From NCBI RefSeq assembly GCF_039909015.1, contig NZ_CP150919.1:3758501-3822500 (forward strand): DNA of 64,000 nucleotides, in the 5' to 3' direction. The position numbers were made by a program, and so were the translations under genes. The number at the start of each line of letters is the position of its first letter. The stretch's first letter is position 1. The notes under the pieces were generated by a model. It ran no database searches, was not told where the DNA came from, and saw only the letters and a list, made by a program, of their open reading frames with translations. Positions 25,616 to 35,517 of this stretch are shown in pieces. The DNA comes from Pseudomonas grandcourensis. GTDB taxonomy: Bacteria; Pseudomonadota; Gammaproteobacteria; Pseudomonadales; Pseudomonadaceae.

Positions 25616-26812
25616 ATGACCCAACCCCGCTGGCTACGCAACGTGCGCCCCTACGGCTCAACCGCCGAAGACCTGCTGATCGAAAACGGTCGCTTCAGCC
25701 AACGCCGCCCGGCCTCGACCACCGAGCTGCTCGCCACCGACATCGACGGCCAGAACCAGTTGCTTACCCCCGCCCTGGTGGAAAGCCACGTGCATCTGGA
25801 CAAAACCCTCTGGGGCCAACCCTGGCGCCCCAATAGCGCCGGCCCGACCCTCAAGGACTACATCGCCAACGAACGGCGCATCCTGCGCGAAGTCACCACC
25901 CCCATTGCGCAACGGGCTGGCGCCCTGCTGGAAAACTGCATCGCCCGCGGCTCGCTGACCATGCGCTGCCACGTCGACATCGATCCTGAATTCGGCCTGC
26001 GGCATGTCGAGGTCATGCAGCAACTGCGTGAAAACTACCGTGACCTGATCGACCTGCAACTGGTGGTGTTCCCGCAAACTGGCTTGATCAGCCGCCCCGG
26101 TACCGCCGAACTGATGCGCGAAGCCATGGCCCTCGGCGTGGAGAACGTCGGTGGTCTGGACCCGTGCGGTATCGACAACGACCCCATCGCACAACTGGAT
26201 TTCGTGTTCAAACTGGCCAGCGAGTTCGACCGGGGCGTCGACATTCACCTGCACGACAAGGGTGAGCTGGGCCTGTGGCAGATCGCCCTGATCGCCGACT
26301 ACACCGAGCGTTTCAACCGCCAGGGCCAGGTGATGATCAGCCACGCGTATTGCCTGGGGATGTTGCCGTGGAGCCAGGTCAAACCGGTGGCCGAGCGCTT
26401 GGCGGCACTGGGTATTTCGCTGATGAGCTCGGCCCCGGCCGATTGTGCGGTGCCGCCGTTCCTGGCCTTGCGCGAAACCGGTGTGAATGTGTGCCTGGGC
26501 TCCGACGGCATTCGTGATGCCTGGTCGCCCATGGGCAACGGCGACATGCTCGAACGGGCGATGCTGCTGGCGTTCCGTTTCGATTTGAACAAGGACGAAG
26601 AACTGGCGGCGGCGTTCGAGGCGGCAACCGTCAACGGCGCCCAGGCGCTGGGTTGCCAAGCCACCCGCCTGGAAATCGGCCAGCCGGCGGATTTTCTGCT
26701 GATGCCAGTACAAACACTGGGTGAAGCGGTGGTTTCGCGGCCGTTGCGTCAGGTCTATCGCGCGGGTCAATTGATTGCTGCGGGTGGCCACTTGCTGGAA
26801 AGCCGTCTGTGA
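25616..26812 (+). CDS. amidohydrolase, cytosine-deaminase-like
   Basis: A 398-residue metal-dependent amidohydrolase. Ligand motifs appear in order: HVHLDK near residue 60 (first HxH), DIHLHDKGE near 205, SHAYCLG near 240 and LGSDGIRDAWSP near 295 (the catalytic aspartate). The order and the DAWSPMGNGDML stretch resemble the cytosine deaminase/AtzC group, which removes amino groups from rings. The start ATG at 25616 has GAGG upstream. Its stop overlaps the next gene's GTG start by four bases. The substrate is probably the compound brought in by the adjoining importer. Confidence 0.85.
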   Translation: MTQPRWLRNVRPYGSTAEDLLIENGRFSQRRPASTTELLATDIDGQNQLLTPALVESHVHLDKTLWGQPWRPNSAGPTLKDYIANERRILREVTTPIAQRAGALLENCIARGSLTMRCHVDIDPEFGLRHVEVMQQLRENYRDLIDLQLVVFPQTGLISRPGTAELMREAMALGVENVGGLDPCGIDNDPIAQLDFVFKLASEFDRGVDIHLHDKGELGLWQIALIADYTERFNRQGQVMISHAYCLGMLPWSQVKPVAERLAALGISLMSSAPADCAVPPFLALRETGVNVCLGSDGIRDAWSPMGNGDMLERAMLLAFRFDLNKDEELAAAFEAATVNGAQALGCQATRLEIGQPADFLLMPVQTLGEAVVSRPLRQVYRAGQLIAAGGHLLESRL

Positions 26813-28296
26813 AGCGCATCGGCTTGCGGGCCAGCTGCGTGGTCGGCTTCGACGGCACCCGGCATGTGCTGTGGCGCGACGGCGAAGTGGTGTTCGAAAG
26901 CTCGCGCATCGAGTTTGTCGGGCGCGGTTATCCGGGGCCGGTGGATCAATGGATCGATTACGGCAACGCGCTGATCGGCCCCGGTTTTATCGATCTGGAT
27001 GCCCTCGGCGATCTCGACTCCACGGTGCTGACCCTCGACAACGGCGACGAGCGCGACATGGGCCGGATGTGGTCGGCAGAGTATCTGGCGCGTGGATCGC
27101 GGGAAAGCTACAACCCCGAAGAAGAAGTCTTCAAATACCGCTACGCCTTCACCCAACTGATCCGCAACGGCATCACCACGGCCATGCCGATCACCTCGAT
27201 GTACTACCGCGAGTGGGCCGAGACCTACAACGAATTTGCGGCGGTGGCAGGTGTGGCGGCCGAGCTGGGGCTGCGCACCTACCTCGGCCCCTGCTACATG
27301 AGCGGCATGAGTTACTGGCAGGCCGATGGAACCCTGGCGCACCACTGGGACGAAGCCCGGGGTATGGCCGGCCTCGATGCTGCCGAATGGTTTTTCCGGG
27401 ATTTCGATGGCGTGAACAACGGCCTGATTCGCGGCGCGCTGCTGCCCGATCGCATCCAGACCTGCACCCCGGCGCTGCTGCAACGCACCGCCACACTGAG
27501 CCGGGAACTGAACGCACCGATGCGCCTGCACTGCTGCCAGGGCCTCGGCGAAGTGGCGATGGTCGAACAACTGCGCGGCACCTCGCCACTGGGCTGGCTG
27601 CAGCAGCTTGGGCTTTTGACACCGCGCAGCCTGCTGCCCCACGGTATCTACACCCGAGGCGATGACGACCTGCAACGGCTGGTGGATGGCGGCGCCAGCC
27701 TGGTGCATTGCCCGGTGGTGTTTGCCCGGGACGGCGAGGCGCTGAATTCGTTTGGCCGCTATCGGGCCAAGGGCATCAACTTCGCCCTGGGCACCGACAC
27801 CTGGCCGGCGGACTTGCTGGACAACATGCGCCAGGGCTTGAACATCGCTCGCCTTATGGAGGGCGGTAACGAGCTGACCAGCACGCTGGATATGTACAAC
27901 GCCGCGACCCTTGGCGGCGCCAAGGCACTGGGGCGCGACGATATCGGTCGCCTCGCGCCGGGCTGCAAGGCCGACATCACGGTGTTCAACCTGCGCGGAA
28001 TGCACCTGGGACCACTGTTCGATCCGCTGAAAAATCTCGTCCTGGCCGGGCGTGGCGACGACTGCATCGCCAGCTATATCGACGGCCGCTGCGTAATGCA
28101 GGACGGCCAGGTCGAGGGCGTCGACTACCCCGCCCTGCAACGCCAGGCCCAACGCCAATTCGAAAAACTGATGCGCAGCCACAGCGACCGGGCCTTCGGC
28201 CAACCGGACTGGAAAAGCCTGTTCCAGCCAGCCATCCCGTTCGCCGACGACTACAGCGCCCACGCGCCACTGAGCGCGATTGATCCACTTCTCTAG
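26809..28296 (+). CDS. amidohydrolase-superfamily protein lacking the first HxH motif
   Basis: A 495-residue protein of the chlorohydrolase/guanine-deaminase-like branch, starting at a GTG inside the previous stop. Superfamily features are PGFIDLDALGDLD near residue 65, MRLHCCQG, LLPHGIYTRG, LGTDTWPADLLDNMRQG and a C-terminal beta-sandwich region (LAPGCKADITVF). The usual metal-binding H-x-H after PGFI is replaced by D-A-L, while later His and Asp positions are kept. It may be a divergent enzyme with altered metal content or a partner of the first amidohydrolase. Confidence 0.82.
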   Translation: MKRIGLRASCVVGFDGTRHVLWRDGEVVFESSRIEFVGRGYPGPVDQWIDYGNALIGPGFIDLDALGDLDSTVLTLDNGDERDMGRMWSAEYLARGSRESYNPEEEVFKYRYAFTQLIRNGITTAMPITSMYYREWAETYNEFAAVAGVAAELGLRTYLGPCYMSGMSYWQADGTLAHHWDEARGMAGLDAAEWFFRDFDGVNNGLIRGALLPDRIQTCTPALLQRTATLSRELNAPMRLHCCQGLGEVAMVEQLRGTSPLGWLQQLGLLTPRSLLPHGIYTRGDDDLQRLVDGGASLVHCPVVFARDGEALNSFGRYRAKGINFALGTDTWPADLLDNMRQGLNIARLMEGGNELTSTLDMYNAATLGGAKALGRDDIGRLAPGCKADITVFNLRGMHLGPLFDPLKNLVLAGRGDDCIASYIDGRCVMQDGQVEGVDYPALQRQAQRQFEKLMRSHSDRAFGQPDWKSLFQPAIPFADDYSAHAPLSAIDPLL

Positions 28297-28308
28297 AGAT
28301 TCCTGCCC

Positions 28309-28971
28309 ATGCAAAGCTTCGACTTCAGCACATTGAGCCCACGGGACAAATACAAGATTCTGATCGGCAGCGTCGTGCCACGACCGATTGCCCTGGTCAC
28401 CACCGTCGACGGCGAAGGCCGGATCAACGCGGCGCCGTTCAGCTTCTTCAATGCGCTGTCCGCCGACCCGCCCATCCTCGCCCTGGGCGTGGAAAACTAC
28501 GGCGACCAAAGCCCCAAGGACACCACCCGCAACATTCAGCTCAACCAGGAATTCACCGTGAACATCGTCAGCGACGCCCTGGTGGAAGCCATGAACGTCT
28601 GCGCCGTGCCCTTCGCCCCCGGTTTCGACGAACTGACCGCCGCCGGCCTCACCGCCATCCCCGGCACCACAGTCAAATGCCCACGCATCGGCGAAGCCCC
28701 GGTGGCGCTGGAGTGCCGACGGATGATGGCCCTGTCCATCGGCCAATCCAGGGAGATCATCTTCGGCGAAGTGCTGATGGCCCATGTGCGTGACGAACTG
28801 ATCGATCCGAAAACCCTGTACATCGATCAGCTGGGGCTGGATGCGATTGGACGCATGGGCGGGCATGGCTATGCACGCACGCGGGATTACTTCGACCTGC
28901 CGACACGCTCGTTGCAGGCCTGGACGGATGCGCCGGGGGGTGGGGAGCGGTTTTGGCCGATTGCCAAATAG
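28309..28971 (+). CDS. flavin reductase-like domain protein
   Basis: A 220-residue flavin-reductase-like (FMN-binding split-barrel) protein, with SVVPRPIALVTTVDGEGRIN and AAPFSFFNALSADPPILALG as the characteristic FMN-binding strands. It starts 12 bases after the second amidohydrolase and closes the cluster. Family members reduce FMN with NAD(P)H for a two-component monooxygenase, or bind FMN as oxidoreductases themselves. No oxygenase gene is adjacent. Confidence 0.88.
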   Translation: MQSFDFSTLSPRDKYKILIGSVVPRPIALVTTVDGEGRINAAPFSFFNALSADPPILALGVENYGDQSPKDTTRNIQLNQEFTVNIVSDALVEAMNVCAVPFAPGFDELTAAGLTAIPGTTVKCPRIGEAPVALECRRMMALSIGQSREIIFGEVLMAHVRDELIDPKTLYIDQLGLDAIGRMGGHGYARTRDYFDLPTRSLQAWTDAPGGGERFWPIAK

Positions 28972-28990
28972 CAGGCATCAACACAAACCC

Positions 28991-29141
28991 TGTGGGAGCT
29001 GCTTTTGTGGCGAGGGGGCTTGCCCCCGTTGGGCGGCGGAGCAGCCCCCAAACCAATCACCGCAATAATTTCAGGCACACTGCATTCACCGATTTTACGA
29101 CGGCTTCGCCGCCGAACGGGGGCAAGCCCCCTCGCCACAAA
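28991..29141. repeat. REPIN-like inverted doublet (gcgagggggcttgccccc class)
   Basis: GTGGCGAGGGGGCTTGCCCC and its inverted copy lie about 70 bases apart, between the convergent flavin reductase and imuC genes. The arms match 46536-46708. The region also holds the shorter repeat GACGGCTTCGCCGCC. No coding frame here is supported. Confidence 0.8.
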
Positions 29142-29158
29142 AGCTCTCTCGCCGTGGA

Positions 29159-32100
29159 TCAGTGGAAATCCCGGCTCCGCACAGTAATGCCATCCAGCAA
29201 CTCACTCAGGTCACTCAAGCGTCCGGCAATCAAGTGCCGCACTTCGCCCTCTTTCTCCCAACGCCCATCGACCTTGAGCAGCTGCGAGCCGACCAACACC
29301 TGGCGCTGCCGCTCGGCCAGGTCGCGCCACACCACTACATTGACGTTGCCGAACTCGTCCTCAAGGGTGACGAAGGTCACGCCGCTGGCGGTGGCCGGGC
29401 GTTGTCGGCCGGTGACCAGCCCGGCAACGCTGACTGGCCGACCGTGCTCGACGTCCAGCAACTCCTTCGAACTGCGACAGCGCCGCGCCTTCAACTCACC
29501 GCGCAACAGGGCCAGCGGATGTGGCCCGAGGGTGGTGCCGACACTGGCGTAATCGGCTTGCAGGTCCTCGCCCACGGTGGGCTTTGGCAACGACACCGCG
29601 TCCTCCTCCTGGCTCGGCACGCCGGCGAACAAACCCAGCTGCTTTTGTACCCCGGCCACCTCCCAGCGTGCCCGATGCCGGTCGCCGGCCAGGCCACGCA
29701 ACGCGCCGGCATCGGCCAGTTGCTCCTGGGCGCGGGCATCGAGTCGCGCCCGTTCGCCGAGGTCGGCGATGTCGGCAAACGCGCCTTTGGAGCGTGCCGC
29801 CTCGATGCGTCGGGCATCGTCCTCGCGAAAGCCCTTGATCATGCGCAACCCCAAGCGAATCGCCGGTTGCGCACCGGCGATCGGCTCCAGGCTGCAATCC
29901 CAGTCACTGGCGCGCACGTCCACCGGACGAACCTGCAAATGATGACGCCGAACGTCCTGCAGAATCTGGTCCGGGCTGTAGAACCCCATCGGCCAACTGT
30001 TGATCAGCGCACAGGCGAAGGCCGCCGGCTCGTGGCATTTCAACCAGCAACTGGCGTAAGTCAGCAAGGCAAAACTGGCCGCGTGGGACTCGGGAAAACC
30101 ATAGCTGCCAAAGCCCTTGATCTGCTCGAAAATCTGCGCGGCAAACTCGGCGGTGTAGCCGTTTTTCTTCATTCCGGCGGCCAGCCGTTCCTTGTGCGGT
30201 TCTAGCCCGCCGTGGCGTTTCCAGGCGGCCATGGAACGACGTAGCTGGTCGGCCTCGCCGGGGCTGTAGTCGGCAGCGACGATGGCGATCTGCATCACCT
30301 GTTCCTGAAACAGCGGCACGCCGAGGGTGCGTTTGAGTACCACTTCCAGCTCCGGCGACGGATACGCCTCCGGTTCTTCCTTGTTCCGTCGCCGCAGGTA
30401 CGGATGCACCATGCCGCCCTGGATCGGCCCCGGCCGAACGATGGCGACCTCGATCACCAGATCGTAAAACGTCTTCGGCCTGAGCCTCGGCAGCATTGAC
30501 ATCTGCGCCCGGGATTCGATCTGGAACACGCCGATGGTGTCGGCCCGACCGATCATTTCGTAGGTAGCCGCATCTTCGGACGGGATGGTCGCCAGGCTCA
30601 AGTCCAGCCCCCGGTGCCGGCGCAGCAGATCGAAACATCGGCGAATCGCGCTGAGCATGCCCAGCGCCAGGATATCGACCTTGAGCAATCCGACTGCATC
30701 GAGGTCATCCTTGTCCCACTGGATGATGGTGCGCTCGGCCATGGCGGCATTTTCCACCGGCACCAGACTGTCCAGCGGCTGCTCGGAAATCACGAAACCA
30801 CCGGGGTGCTGGGACAAATGCCGGGGGAAGCCGATCAACTGCCCCGTCAGGCTCAACACCCGGTGCAGCACCGGGCTCTGCGGGTCGAAACCGCCCTCGC
30901 GCAGACGTTCAACGGGAGGCGTTTCATCGCTCCAGTGCCCGCAACAATCGGCCAGTGCGTTGATCTGGTCCGGCGGCAAGCCCAGTGCCTTGGCCACATC
31001 CCGTACCGCTCCGGCGGCGTGGTAAGTGCTGACCACCGCCGTCAATGCGGCCCGGGTCCGGCCATAACGCTGGAACACGTACTGCAAGACTTCCTCGCGG
31101 CGCTCATGCTCGAAATCGACGTCGATGTCCGGCGGTTCGTTACGTTCCTTGGACAGAAAGCGCTCGAACAGCAACGTGGTGCGATCCGGATCGATTTCGG
31201 TGATCCCCAGGGCGAAGCACACTGCCGAGTTGGCGGCCGAACCACGACCCTGACAAAGAATCTGTTGCTGGCGGGCAAAGCGGACGATGTCGTGGACCGT
31301 CAGGAAATAGCTTTCATAGCCCAGCTCCGCGATCAGTTGCAGCTCCTTGTCGATCTGCACCAGCACTTCGCTTTTCGGCCCTTTTGGCCAGCGCCACTCG
31401 ATGCCTTCCTCGGTCAAATGACGTAGCCACGAGGTGGCCGAGTGCCCTTGCGGCACCAGTTCACGGGGGTACTGGTAACGCAACTGACCAAGATCAAAGC
31501 TGCAGCGCCGGGCGATGTTCAGCGTTTCGGCCAGCAAGCCGGGCGGATAAAGTGCCTGCAGCACGTCGAGGCTGCGCAGATGGCGTTCGCCGTTGGGGTG
31601 CAGGCGCAATCCGGCATCGGCCACCGGCAGGTGATAACGGATCGCGGTCATGGTGTCCTGCAAGGCACGCCGGCCGCGCGCGTGCATGTGCACATCGCCA
31701 CTGGCCACGGCCGCAATGCGCAACTCCCTGGCCAGGGTCAGCAGATCGTTCAGGCGCCGGGCATCGTCCTGACCGCGATGCAACTGCACCGCCAGCCACA
31801 GGCGCTCGGCGAAGACCTGTTTGAGCCAGCAGCCCTGTTCAAAGGCATCGACAGCGTCCGGCACCCACAACGCCAGCAATCCCGGCAAGGGTTCGCTGAA
31901 GTCTTCGCGCAGCACCTGATACTGGCCTTTCTGCGTGCGGCGCCGGGCGCGGGTGATCAATCGGCACAGCGCCTGATAGCCCTCGAGACTCTCCACCAGC
32001 AGCACCAGTTTCGGACCGTTCTCGATGCGTATTTCACTGCCGATGATCAGCGGCAACTCCACGGACTTCGCCGCTTGCCAGGCGCGAACGATGCCCGCCA

Positions 32101-32236
32101 GGGTGCATTCGTCAGTGATGGCCAGGGCCTGATAACCCTGCTTTTTCGCACGCTGGAACAGCTCGAGGGCACTGGAGGCACCACGCTGGAAGCTGAAGTT
32201 CGACAGGCAGTGCAGTTCGGCATAGTCGATGTTCAT
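29159..32236 (-). CDS. imuC: error-prone DNA polymerase ImuC (DnaE2)
   Basis: A 1025-residue C-family polymerase catalytic subunit that performs mutagenic translesion synthesis with ImuA and ImuB. The N-terminal PHP domain ([30 protein letters not shown]) is followed by the polymerase core, with metal-binding aspartates in [14 protein letters not shown] and [10 protein letters not shown]. The C-terminal OB domain contains [16 protein letters not shown]. It has no recognisable proofreading domain. The ATG at 32236 overlaps the imuB stop by four bases; an upstream in-frame ATG at 32257 lies inside imuB. It is the last gene of the LexA2-controlled operon. Confidence 0.95.
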   Translation of the reverse strand: MNIDYAELHCLSNFSFQRGASSALELFQRAKKQGYQALAITDECTLAGIVRAWQAAKSVELPLIIGSEIRIENGPKLVLLVESLEGYQALCRLITRARRRTQKGQYQVLREDFSEPLPGLLALWVPDAVDAFEQGCWLKQVFAERLWLAVQLHRGQDDARRLNDLLTLARELRIAAVASGDVHMHARGRRALQDTMTAIRYHLPVADAGLRLHPNGERHLRSLDVLQALYPPGLLAETLNIARRCSFDLGQLRYQYPRELVPQGHSATSWLRHLTEEGIEWRWPKGPKSEVLVQIDKELQLIAELGYESYFLTVHDIVRFARQQQILCQGRGSAANSAVCFALGITEIDPDRTTLLFERFLSKERNEPPDIDVDFEHERREEVLQYVFQRYGRTRAALTAVVSTYHAAGAVRDVAKALGLPPDQINALADCCGHWSDETPPVERLREGGFDPQSPVLHRVLSLTGQLIGFPRHLSQHPGGFVISEQPLDSLVPVENAAMAERTIIQWDKDDLDAVGLLKVDILALGMLSAIRRCFDLLRRHRGLDLSLATIPSEDAATYEMIGRADTIGVFQIESRAQMSMLPRLRPKTFYDLVIEVAIVRPGPIQGGMVHPYLRRRNKEEPEAYPSPELEVVLKRTLGVPLFQEQVMQIAIVAADYSPGEADQLRRSMAAWKRHGGLEPHKERLAAGMKKNGYTAEFAAQIFEQIKGFGSYGFPESHAASFALLTYASCWLKCHEPAAFACALINSWPMGFYSPDQILQDVRRHHLQVRPVDVRASDWDCSLEPIAGAQPAIRLGLRMIKGFREDDARRIEAARSKGAFADIADLGERARLDARAQEQLADAGALRGLAGDRHRARWEVAGVQKQLGLFAGVPSQEEDAVSLPKPTVGEDLQADYASVGTTLGPHPLALLRGELKARRCRSSKELLDVEHGRPVSVAGLVTGRQRPATASGVTFVTLEDEFGNVNVVVWRDLAERQRQVLVGSQLLKVDGRWEKEGEVRHLIAGRLSDLSELLDGITVRSRDFH

Positions 32237-33648
32237 GCGAACCAGCCCTGCAACCATAGCGGGCCGTCCTCACCGACCGCCCGGTAGGCCCAGCCCTGTT
32301 GGCCGGCACGGGTTTCGATCAGGTAATAGTCACGGCGTACGTCGTCGCCGTCCCACCAACCGGACTCGATACGCTCCGGCCCCATGAGGATGCGCGCCGA
32401 GCCCTGATGCACGGCCAGCGGTTCAGTCAGCAGCCAGCCCGGCCGCTTCACCGCGGCCGGCACCGCGCAAGGCTGGCTGTCGGCACTGGCCTGCCACGCA
32501 CACTCGGGGCGGTGATCGGCCTGGAAGCGCAGGCCATGCACCGCGTCATCCCCCAGCCGTGCACGCAGGCGTTCGCGCAGTTGCTCCCAGGGCAAGGACT
32601 GCTGCGGGCGATCGTCGAACAGCTCCTGATGCTGGGGCACGAAGGTCGGCAAATCCTCGGCGCGCAGGCGAAAGCCACGCGCCGGCGCCTCGACCTGGAC
32701 CTGCTCCAGCCGCCCCCGGGCCAGTTCGAAGAGCATCGCCGGATCGCGCTCGGCGCTGAGCAGGCCGACCTTGATGAGCGTATCCGGCAACCCGGTGTGT
32801 TCCAGATGCAGGTCGAAACGCTGGACGCCGCTGTCGCGACCGCAGAGGAACGCCGACAGGTCGCCGGTCAACCGGCGCAACGGAAACAGCAAGGCTTGAT
32901 GGGACTGCACATCGAAATTGAGCTCGATACGCACATCGAAGCGGTCCGGCGGCAGGTAAAACGCCAGCGCCAGCCGCCGCGACCCCGACAGGGCATCCAG
33001 ATGCTTGAGCACCTGGGCCTCGAAACGCCGGGCCAGGCTATGCCGGGGCAGCGCCTGCACCTGGCTCAAGGTACGCAGGCCCATGCGCGACAAGGCCGTG
33101 GCAACCGGTGCTTCGAGGCCGATCCGGTCGACGGGCATTTGCCCCAGGTGATACTGCAAGGCTTGATCGTCCGGGACCACCAGACCGTCATAGGCGTTGG
33201 CCAGCACCCGCGCCGCCACCGGGTTGGGCGCGGCCACGATGCGGTGCCGAAACCCCAGTTCGCCGAGCTCACGGCGCACAAGCGCTTCGAATTGCGGCCA
33301 GGCGCCGAACAGGCCGAGGCTGGATTCGATCTCGAACACCAGGGCCCGGGGGTAGTGCACGCTGACCTGGGAACTGAAGCGATAGGCCCAGGCGGCGAGA
33401 AACTGCTGCCAGTGTTCGATTTCAGCGGCGTCGTATTCGGCCGTGACAAAGCCTTTGCTCAAGGCCTGTGCCGCGCTCATGGACTGGCCGGGACGCAAGC
33501 CCAGCGCCCGCGCCGTACCGTTGACGGCCTGCAGCACCCGGCGCTGGGCCGGGCCGGTCAGCAACGCCAGGGGTTCATCGGGATCGGCGCGCTGACGCAA
33601 TACCGCGTCCAGCGCCAATTGCGGGAAAAGAATGCAGACCCAGCGCAT
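32233..33648 (-). CDS. imuB: ImuB, Y-family-like translesion factor
   Basis: A 471-residue Y-family polymerase homologue that lacks the catalytic acidic residues: its first motif reads [16 protein letters not shown] instead of one with D-x-D. This is typical of ImuB, which acts as the hub binding ImuA, ImuC and the beta clamp. The helix-hairpin-helix region ([24 protein letters not shown]) and the little-finger region are present. The ATG at 33648 is 7 bases after the imuA stop. The frame extends upstream to 34014, but that part overlaps imuA and is not conserved-looking. Confidence 0.94.
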   Translation of the reverse strand: MRWVCILFPQLALDAVLRQRADPDEPLALLTGPAQRRVLQAVNGTARALGLRPGQSMSAAQALSKGFVTAEYDAAEIEHWQQFLAAWAYRFSSQVSVHYPRALVFEIESSLGLFGAWPQFEALVRRELGELGFRHRIVAAPNPVAARVLANAYDGLVVPDDQALQYHLGQMPVDRIGLEAPVATALSRMGLRTLSQVQALPRHSLARRFEAQVLKHLDALSGSRRLALAFYLPPDRFDVRIELNFDVQSHQALLFPLRRLTGDLSAFLCGRDSGVQRFDLHLEHTGLPDTLIKVGLLSAERDPAMLFELARGRLEQVQVEAPARGFRLRAEDLPTFVPQHQELFDDRPQQSLPWEQLRERLRARLGDDAVHGLRFQADHRPECAWQASADSQPCAVPAAVKRPGWLLTEPLAVHQGSARILMGPERIESGWWDGDDVRRDYYLIETRAGQQGWAYRAVGEDGPLWLQGWFA

Positions 33649-33655
33649 GGCAACC

Positions 33656-34273
33656 TCAATGCCCCACGGCGAAGGCAATCGGCGCCGAACGGGCCAGGCC
33701 GCCGCGACACTTGAGCACGCGCAGTTGTGCCGGTCGGGCATCGATGGCAATGCGCAAGGCTGCCGGCGAAGGGTTGATCGCTTCACCGAGGGGACGATAG
33801 GCGAAGGCCAGGGTCTGGCCGGTTTCCGCCGCCACCTGCAAGCGGCGCAAGGCGCGGTCATCGGCCTTGTGCGGCCAGCACAGCACCGCACCGCAACTGC
33901 CCGAACGCAGGCATTGTTCCGCGGCCCACAGCGCATCGCGCTCGCTGGCCTGGATGATCGACAACTGACGCAGATCGACCCCGGCGCCCTGCCACGCCTG
34001 GGGGTACGGCACATAAGGCGGCGCCACCAGCACGATGCGCTCGCCCGCCGCCGACAGCCGTGCCAGCGTCGGCCACACCAGTTGTAGCTCGCCCACGCCC
34101 TGCCCGGCCAACAGGATTTCCGTCAGCGCCGCCTCCGGCCAGCCACCGCTGGGCAACGCGGCGTCCAGCGCGGCATGCCCGGTGGGTTGCGGGCTGGCGG
34201 CCGGTGGCGCAGGCCGGCCCTTCCAGACCTGGCCGCCATTGAACAGCGTATCCAGCGCAACGACGGCGCCCAT
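33656..34273 (-). CDS. imuA: ImuA, translesion-synthesis accessory protein (RecA/SulA-like)
   Basis: A 205-residue protein starting MGAVVALDTLFNGGQVWKGR. It resembles RecA/SulA in the core (LPSGGWPEAALTEILLAGQG, corresponding to a degenerate Walker A region). ImuA is required with ImuB and ImuC for damage-induced mutagenesis, probably by interacting with RecA and ImuB. Its start overlaps the lexA stop by one base (TGATG), and imuB follows 7 bases downstream, so the four genes form one transcript. Confidence 0.92.
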   Translation of the reverse strand: MGAVVALDTLFNGGQVWKGRPAPPAASPQPTGHAALDAALPSGGWPEAALTEILLAGQGVGELQLVWPTLARLSAAGERIVLVAPPYVPYPQAWQGAGVDLRQLSIIQASERDALWAAEQCLRSGSCGAVLCWPHKADDRALRRLQVAAETGQTLAFAYRPLGEAINPSPAALRIAIDARPAQLRVLKCRGGLARSAPIAFAVGH

Positions 34274-34890
34274 CAGCCTTGCCTCACCAGGCCACAGAAC
34301 ACGCCTTCGATGGCCAGGTCCCGGTCGGCCTCGACAATGATCGGCTGGTAGGCCGGGTTGCGTGGCAGCAGGCGAACCACATCGCCGACCCGCTCGAAGC
34401 GCTTGATGGTGACTTCGCCGTCGAGCCGCGCCACGACGATCTGGCCATTAACGGCCTCGGGGCTGCGGTGCACGCCCACCAGATCGCCGTCGAGAATGCC
34501 GTCCTCGATCATCGAATCACCCCGCACCCGCAACATGTAGTCCGGCACCCGCGAGAAGATCGACGGATCGAGCAGCAAGCGGCTGTGCACCTCGGCATCG
34601 GCACCGATCGGCGCACCAGCCGCCACCCGGCCGAGCACCGGGATGTCCAGCAACTCGGGACGCGGCGGCTGCCCGAGCAGGCGAATGCCCCGGGCCTGAT
34701 GCGGGTTGACCTCGATAAACCCGGCTTCGGTCAACGCCAGCACATGCTTGCGCGCCACGCTGCGGGAGGCGAAACCGAACGCCTCGCTGATTTCAGCGAG
34801 GCTCGGAGGCTGACCGTGCTCTGCGATGCGATCGCGGATAAAGGTCAGGATGGCGGTACGGCGGGGAGTCAGAGTCGTCATGGAGTACAT
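34273..34890 (-). CDS. lexA: LexA2-type SOS repressor
   Basis: A 205-residue LexA from the ATG at 34890 (MYSMTTLTPR). An N-terminal winged HTH (SLAEISEAFGFASRSVARKH) is followed by the self-cleavage domain: Ala91-Gly92 scissile bond, catalytic Ser126 (RGDSM) and Lys163 (TIKRF). It heads the imuA-imuB-imuC operon. That is the arrangement of the second LexA of fluorescent pseudomonads, which represses this mutagenesis cassette and itself, distinct from the general SOS LexA1. A frame open to 34974 has no better start, and an alternative ATG is at 34881. The operator described at 34885-34896 overlaps the start codon. Confidence 0.93.
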   Translation of the reverse strand: MYSMTTLTPRRTAILTFIRDRIAEHGQPPSLAEISEAFGFASRSVARKHVLALTEAGFIEVNPHQARGIRLLGQPPRPELLDIPVLGRVAAGAPIGADAEVHSRLLLDPSIFSRVPDYMLRVRGDSMIEDGILDGDLVGVHRSPEAVNGQIVVARLDGEVTIKRFERVGDVVRLLPRNPAYQPIIVEADRDLAIEGVFCGLVRQG

Positions 34891-34896
34891 TTGTAC
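34885..34896. promoter_or_regulatory. LexA2 operator, GTAC-N4-GTAC
   Basis: The palindrome GTACATTTGTAC overlaps the first codons of lexA. It fits the GTAC-N4-GTRC type described for P. putida LexA2 rather than the CTGT-N8-ACAG box of LexA1. LexA2 cleavage after DNA damage would free the whole lexA-imuABC transcript. Confidence 0.75.
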
Positions 34897-34924
34897 TCTT
34901 TTGGCTTTTTCCTGGCAAGGACTT

Positions 34925-35005
34925 GTAGGAGCTGTCGAGTGATACGAGGCTGCGATCTCTTGAGGCCAGAGCAAAAAGATCGCAGCCTGCTGCAGCTCCT
35001 ACAGG
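34925..35005. repeat. long imperfect palindrome, third REP-like class
   Basis: TTGTAGGAGCTG and GGCTGCGATCTCTTG are mirrored by CAAAAAGATCGCAGCC and CAGCTCCTACAGG, giving a large hairpin upstream of lexA. It marks the point where normal GC-rich sequence gives way to the AT-rich stretch. Confidence 0.65.
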
Positions 35006-35434
35006 AGGCCGGTTCAAACGTAACGTCCAGCGCTCCTTGCTCGAACAAAACGGACGATCAAAAAACAGGGTCTACCGTTCGTCGCCTTTCTAAAAAAATT
35101 AGTATCTGAAGAAAATAAAAATCCATAAAAAAAGTGCAAAACGCACATTTACTCCTACAGAAATATTTTACTCAACATAGCAAGATTATTTCTGCTTACC
35201 GAAAACTAAAACACAGTTTCAAAAAGGATTTTCACAGTTCCACGCCAGAAACTAGCCACACTAGAATCGAACCAAACCACTAAGGCTCCCAACATCATGT
35301 AGGACGCACCTTAAAACCTTATAGGAAAAGTCTTACAACACAAAAAAAAACCTCGCTTGCACCAAACACTAAAATCAACTAATTCTTGCAACACCTCTTA
35401 ATATCAAACGACAAACCACACGAGCAAAAGCAAA
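35006..35434. other. AT-rich non-coding stretch at the left border of the ABC island
   Basis: About 430 bases with many A-runs and much lower GC than the surroundings. The only frame of any length is a GTG-started 49-codon one at 35134-35283 without a ribosome-binding site. It holds short inverted repeats such as GAAAACT...AGTTTC. It presumably contains the promoter of the micro-ORF/ABC genes. Confidence 0.5.
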
Positions 35435-35506
35435 ATGAAAAACAACAAACCTGGAAAACGCCATTCAATTAACGATAGAAAAGAAGCAACAACCCCACCC
35501 TCATAG
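35435..35506 (+). CDS. possible 23-residue peptide ahead of an ABC exporter
   Basis: ATG at 35435 opens a 23-codon frame (starts MKNNKPGKRH, ends TTPPS) that is basic and hydrophilic, with six Lys/Arg and no Cys. It stops 11 bases before the permease start, in the same direction. The ribosome-binding site is weak (GAG, 10 bases upstream). It could be a secreted peptide precursor, a regulatory leader peptide or chance. Its only support is position and spacing. Confidence 0.3.
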   Translation: MKNNKPGKRHSINDRKEATTPPS

Positions 35507-35517
35507 AGAAATCAATC

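Noticed and set aside
26767..28866. 699-codon minus-strand frame opposite the second amidohydrolase and flavin reductase
   Set aside because: Composition is that of an antisense shadow (high Gln/Ala/Val/His) and both sense genes are well supported.
35134..35283. GTG-started 49-codon frame in the AT-rich gap before the ABC exporter
   Set aside because: No ribosome-binding site, no recognisable pattern, and frames of this length are expected by chance in AT-rich DNA; kept only as part of the gap description.
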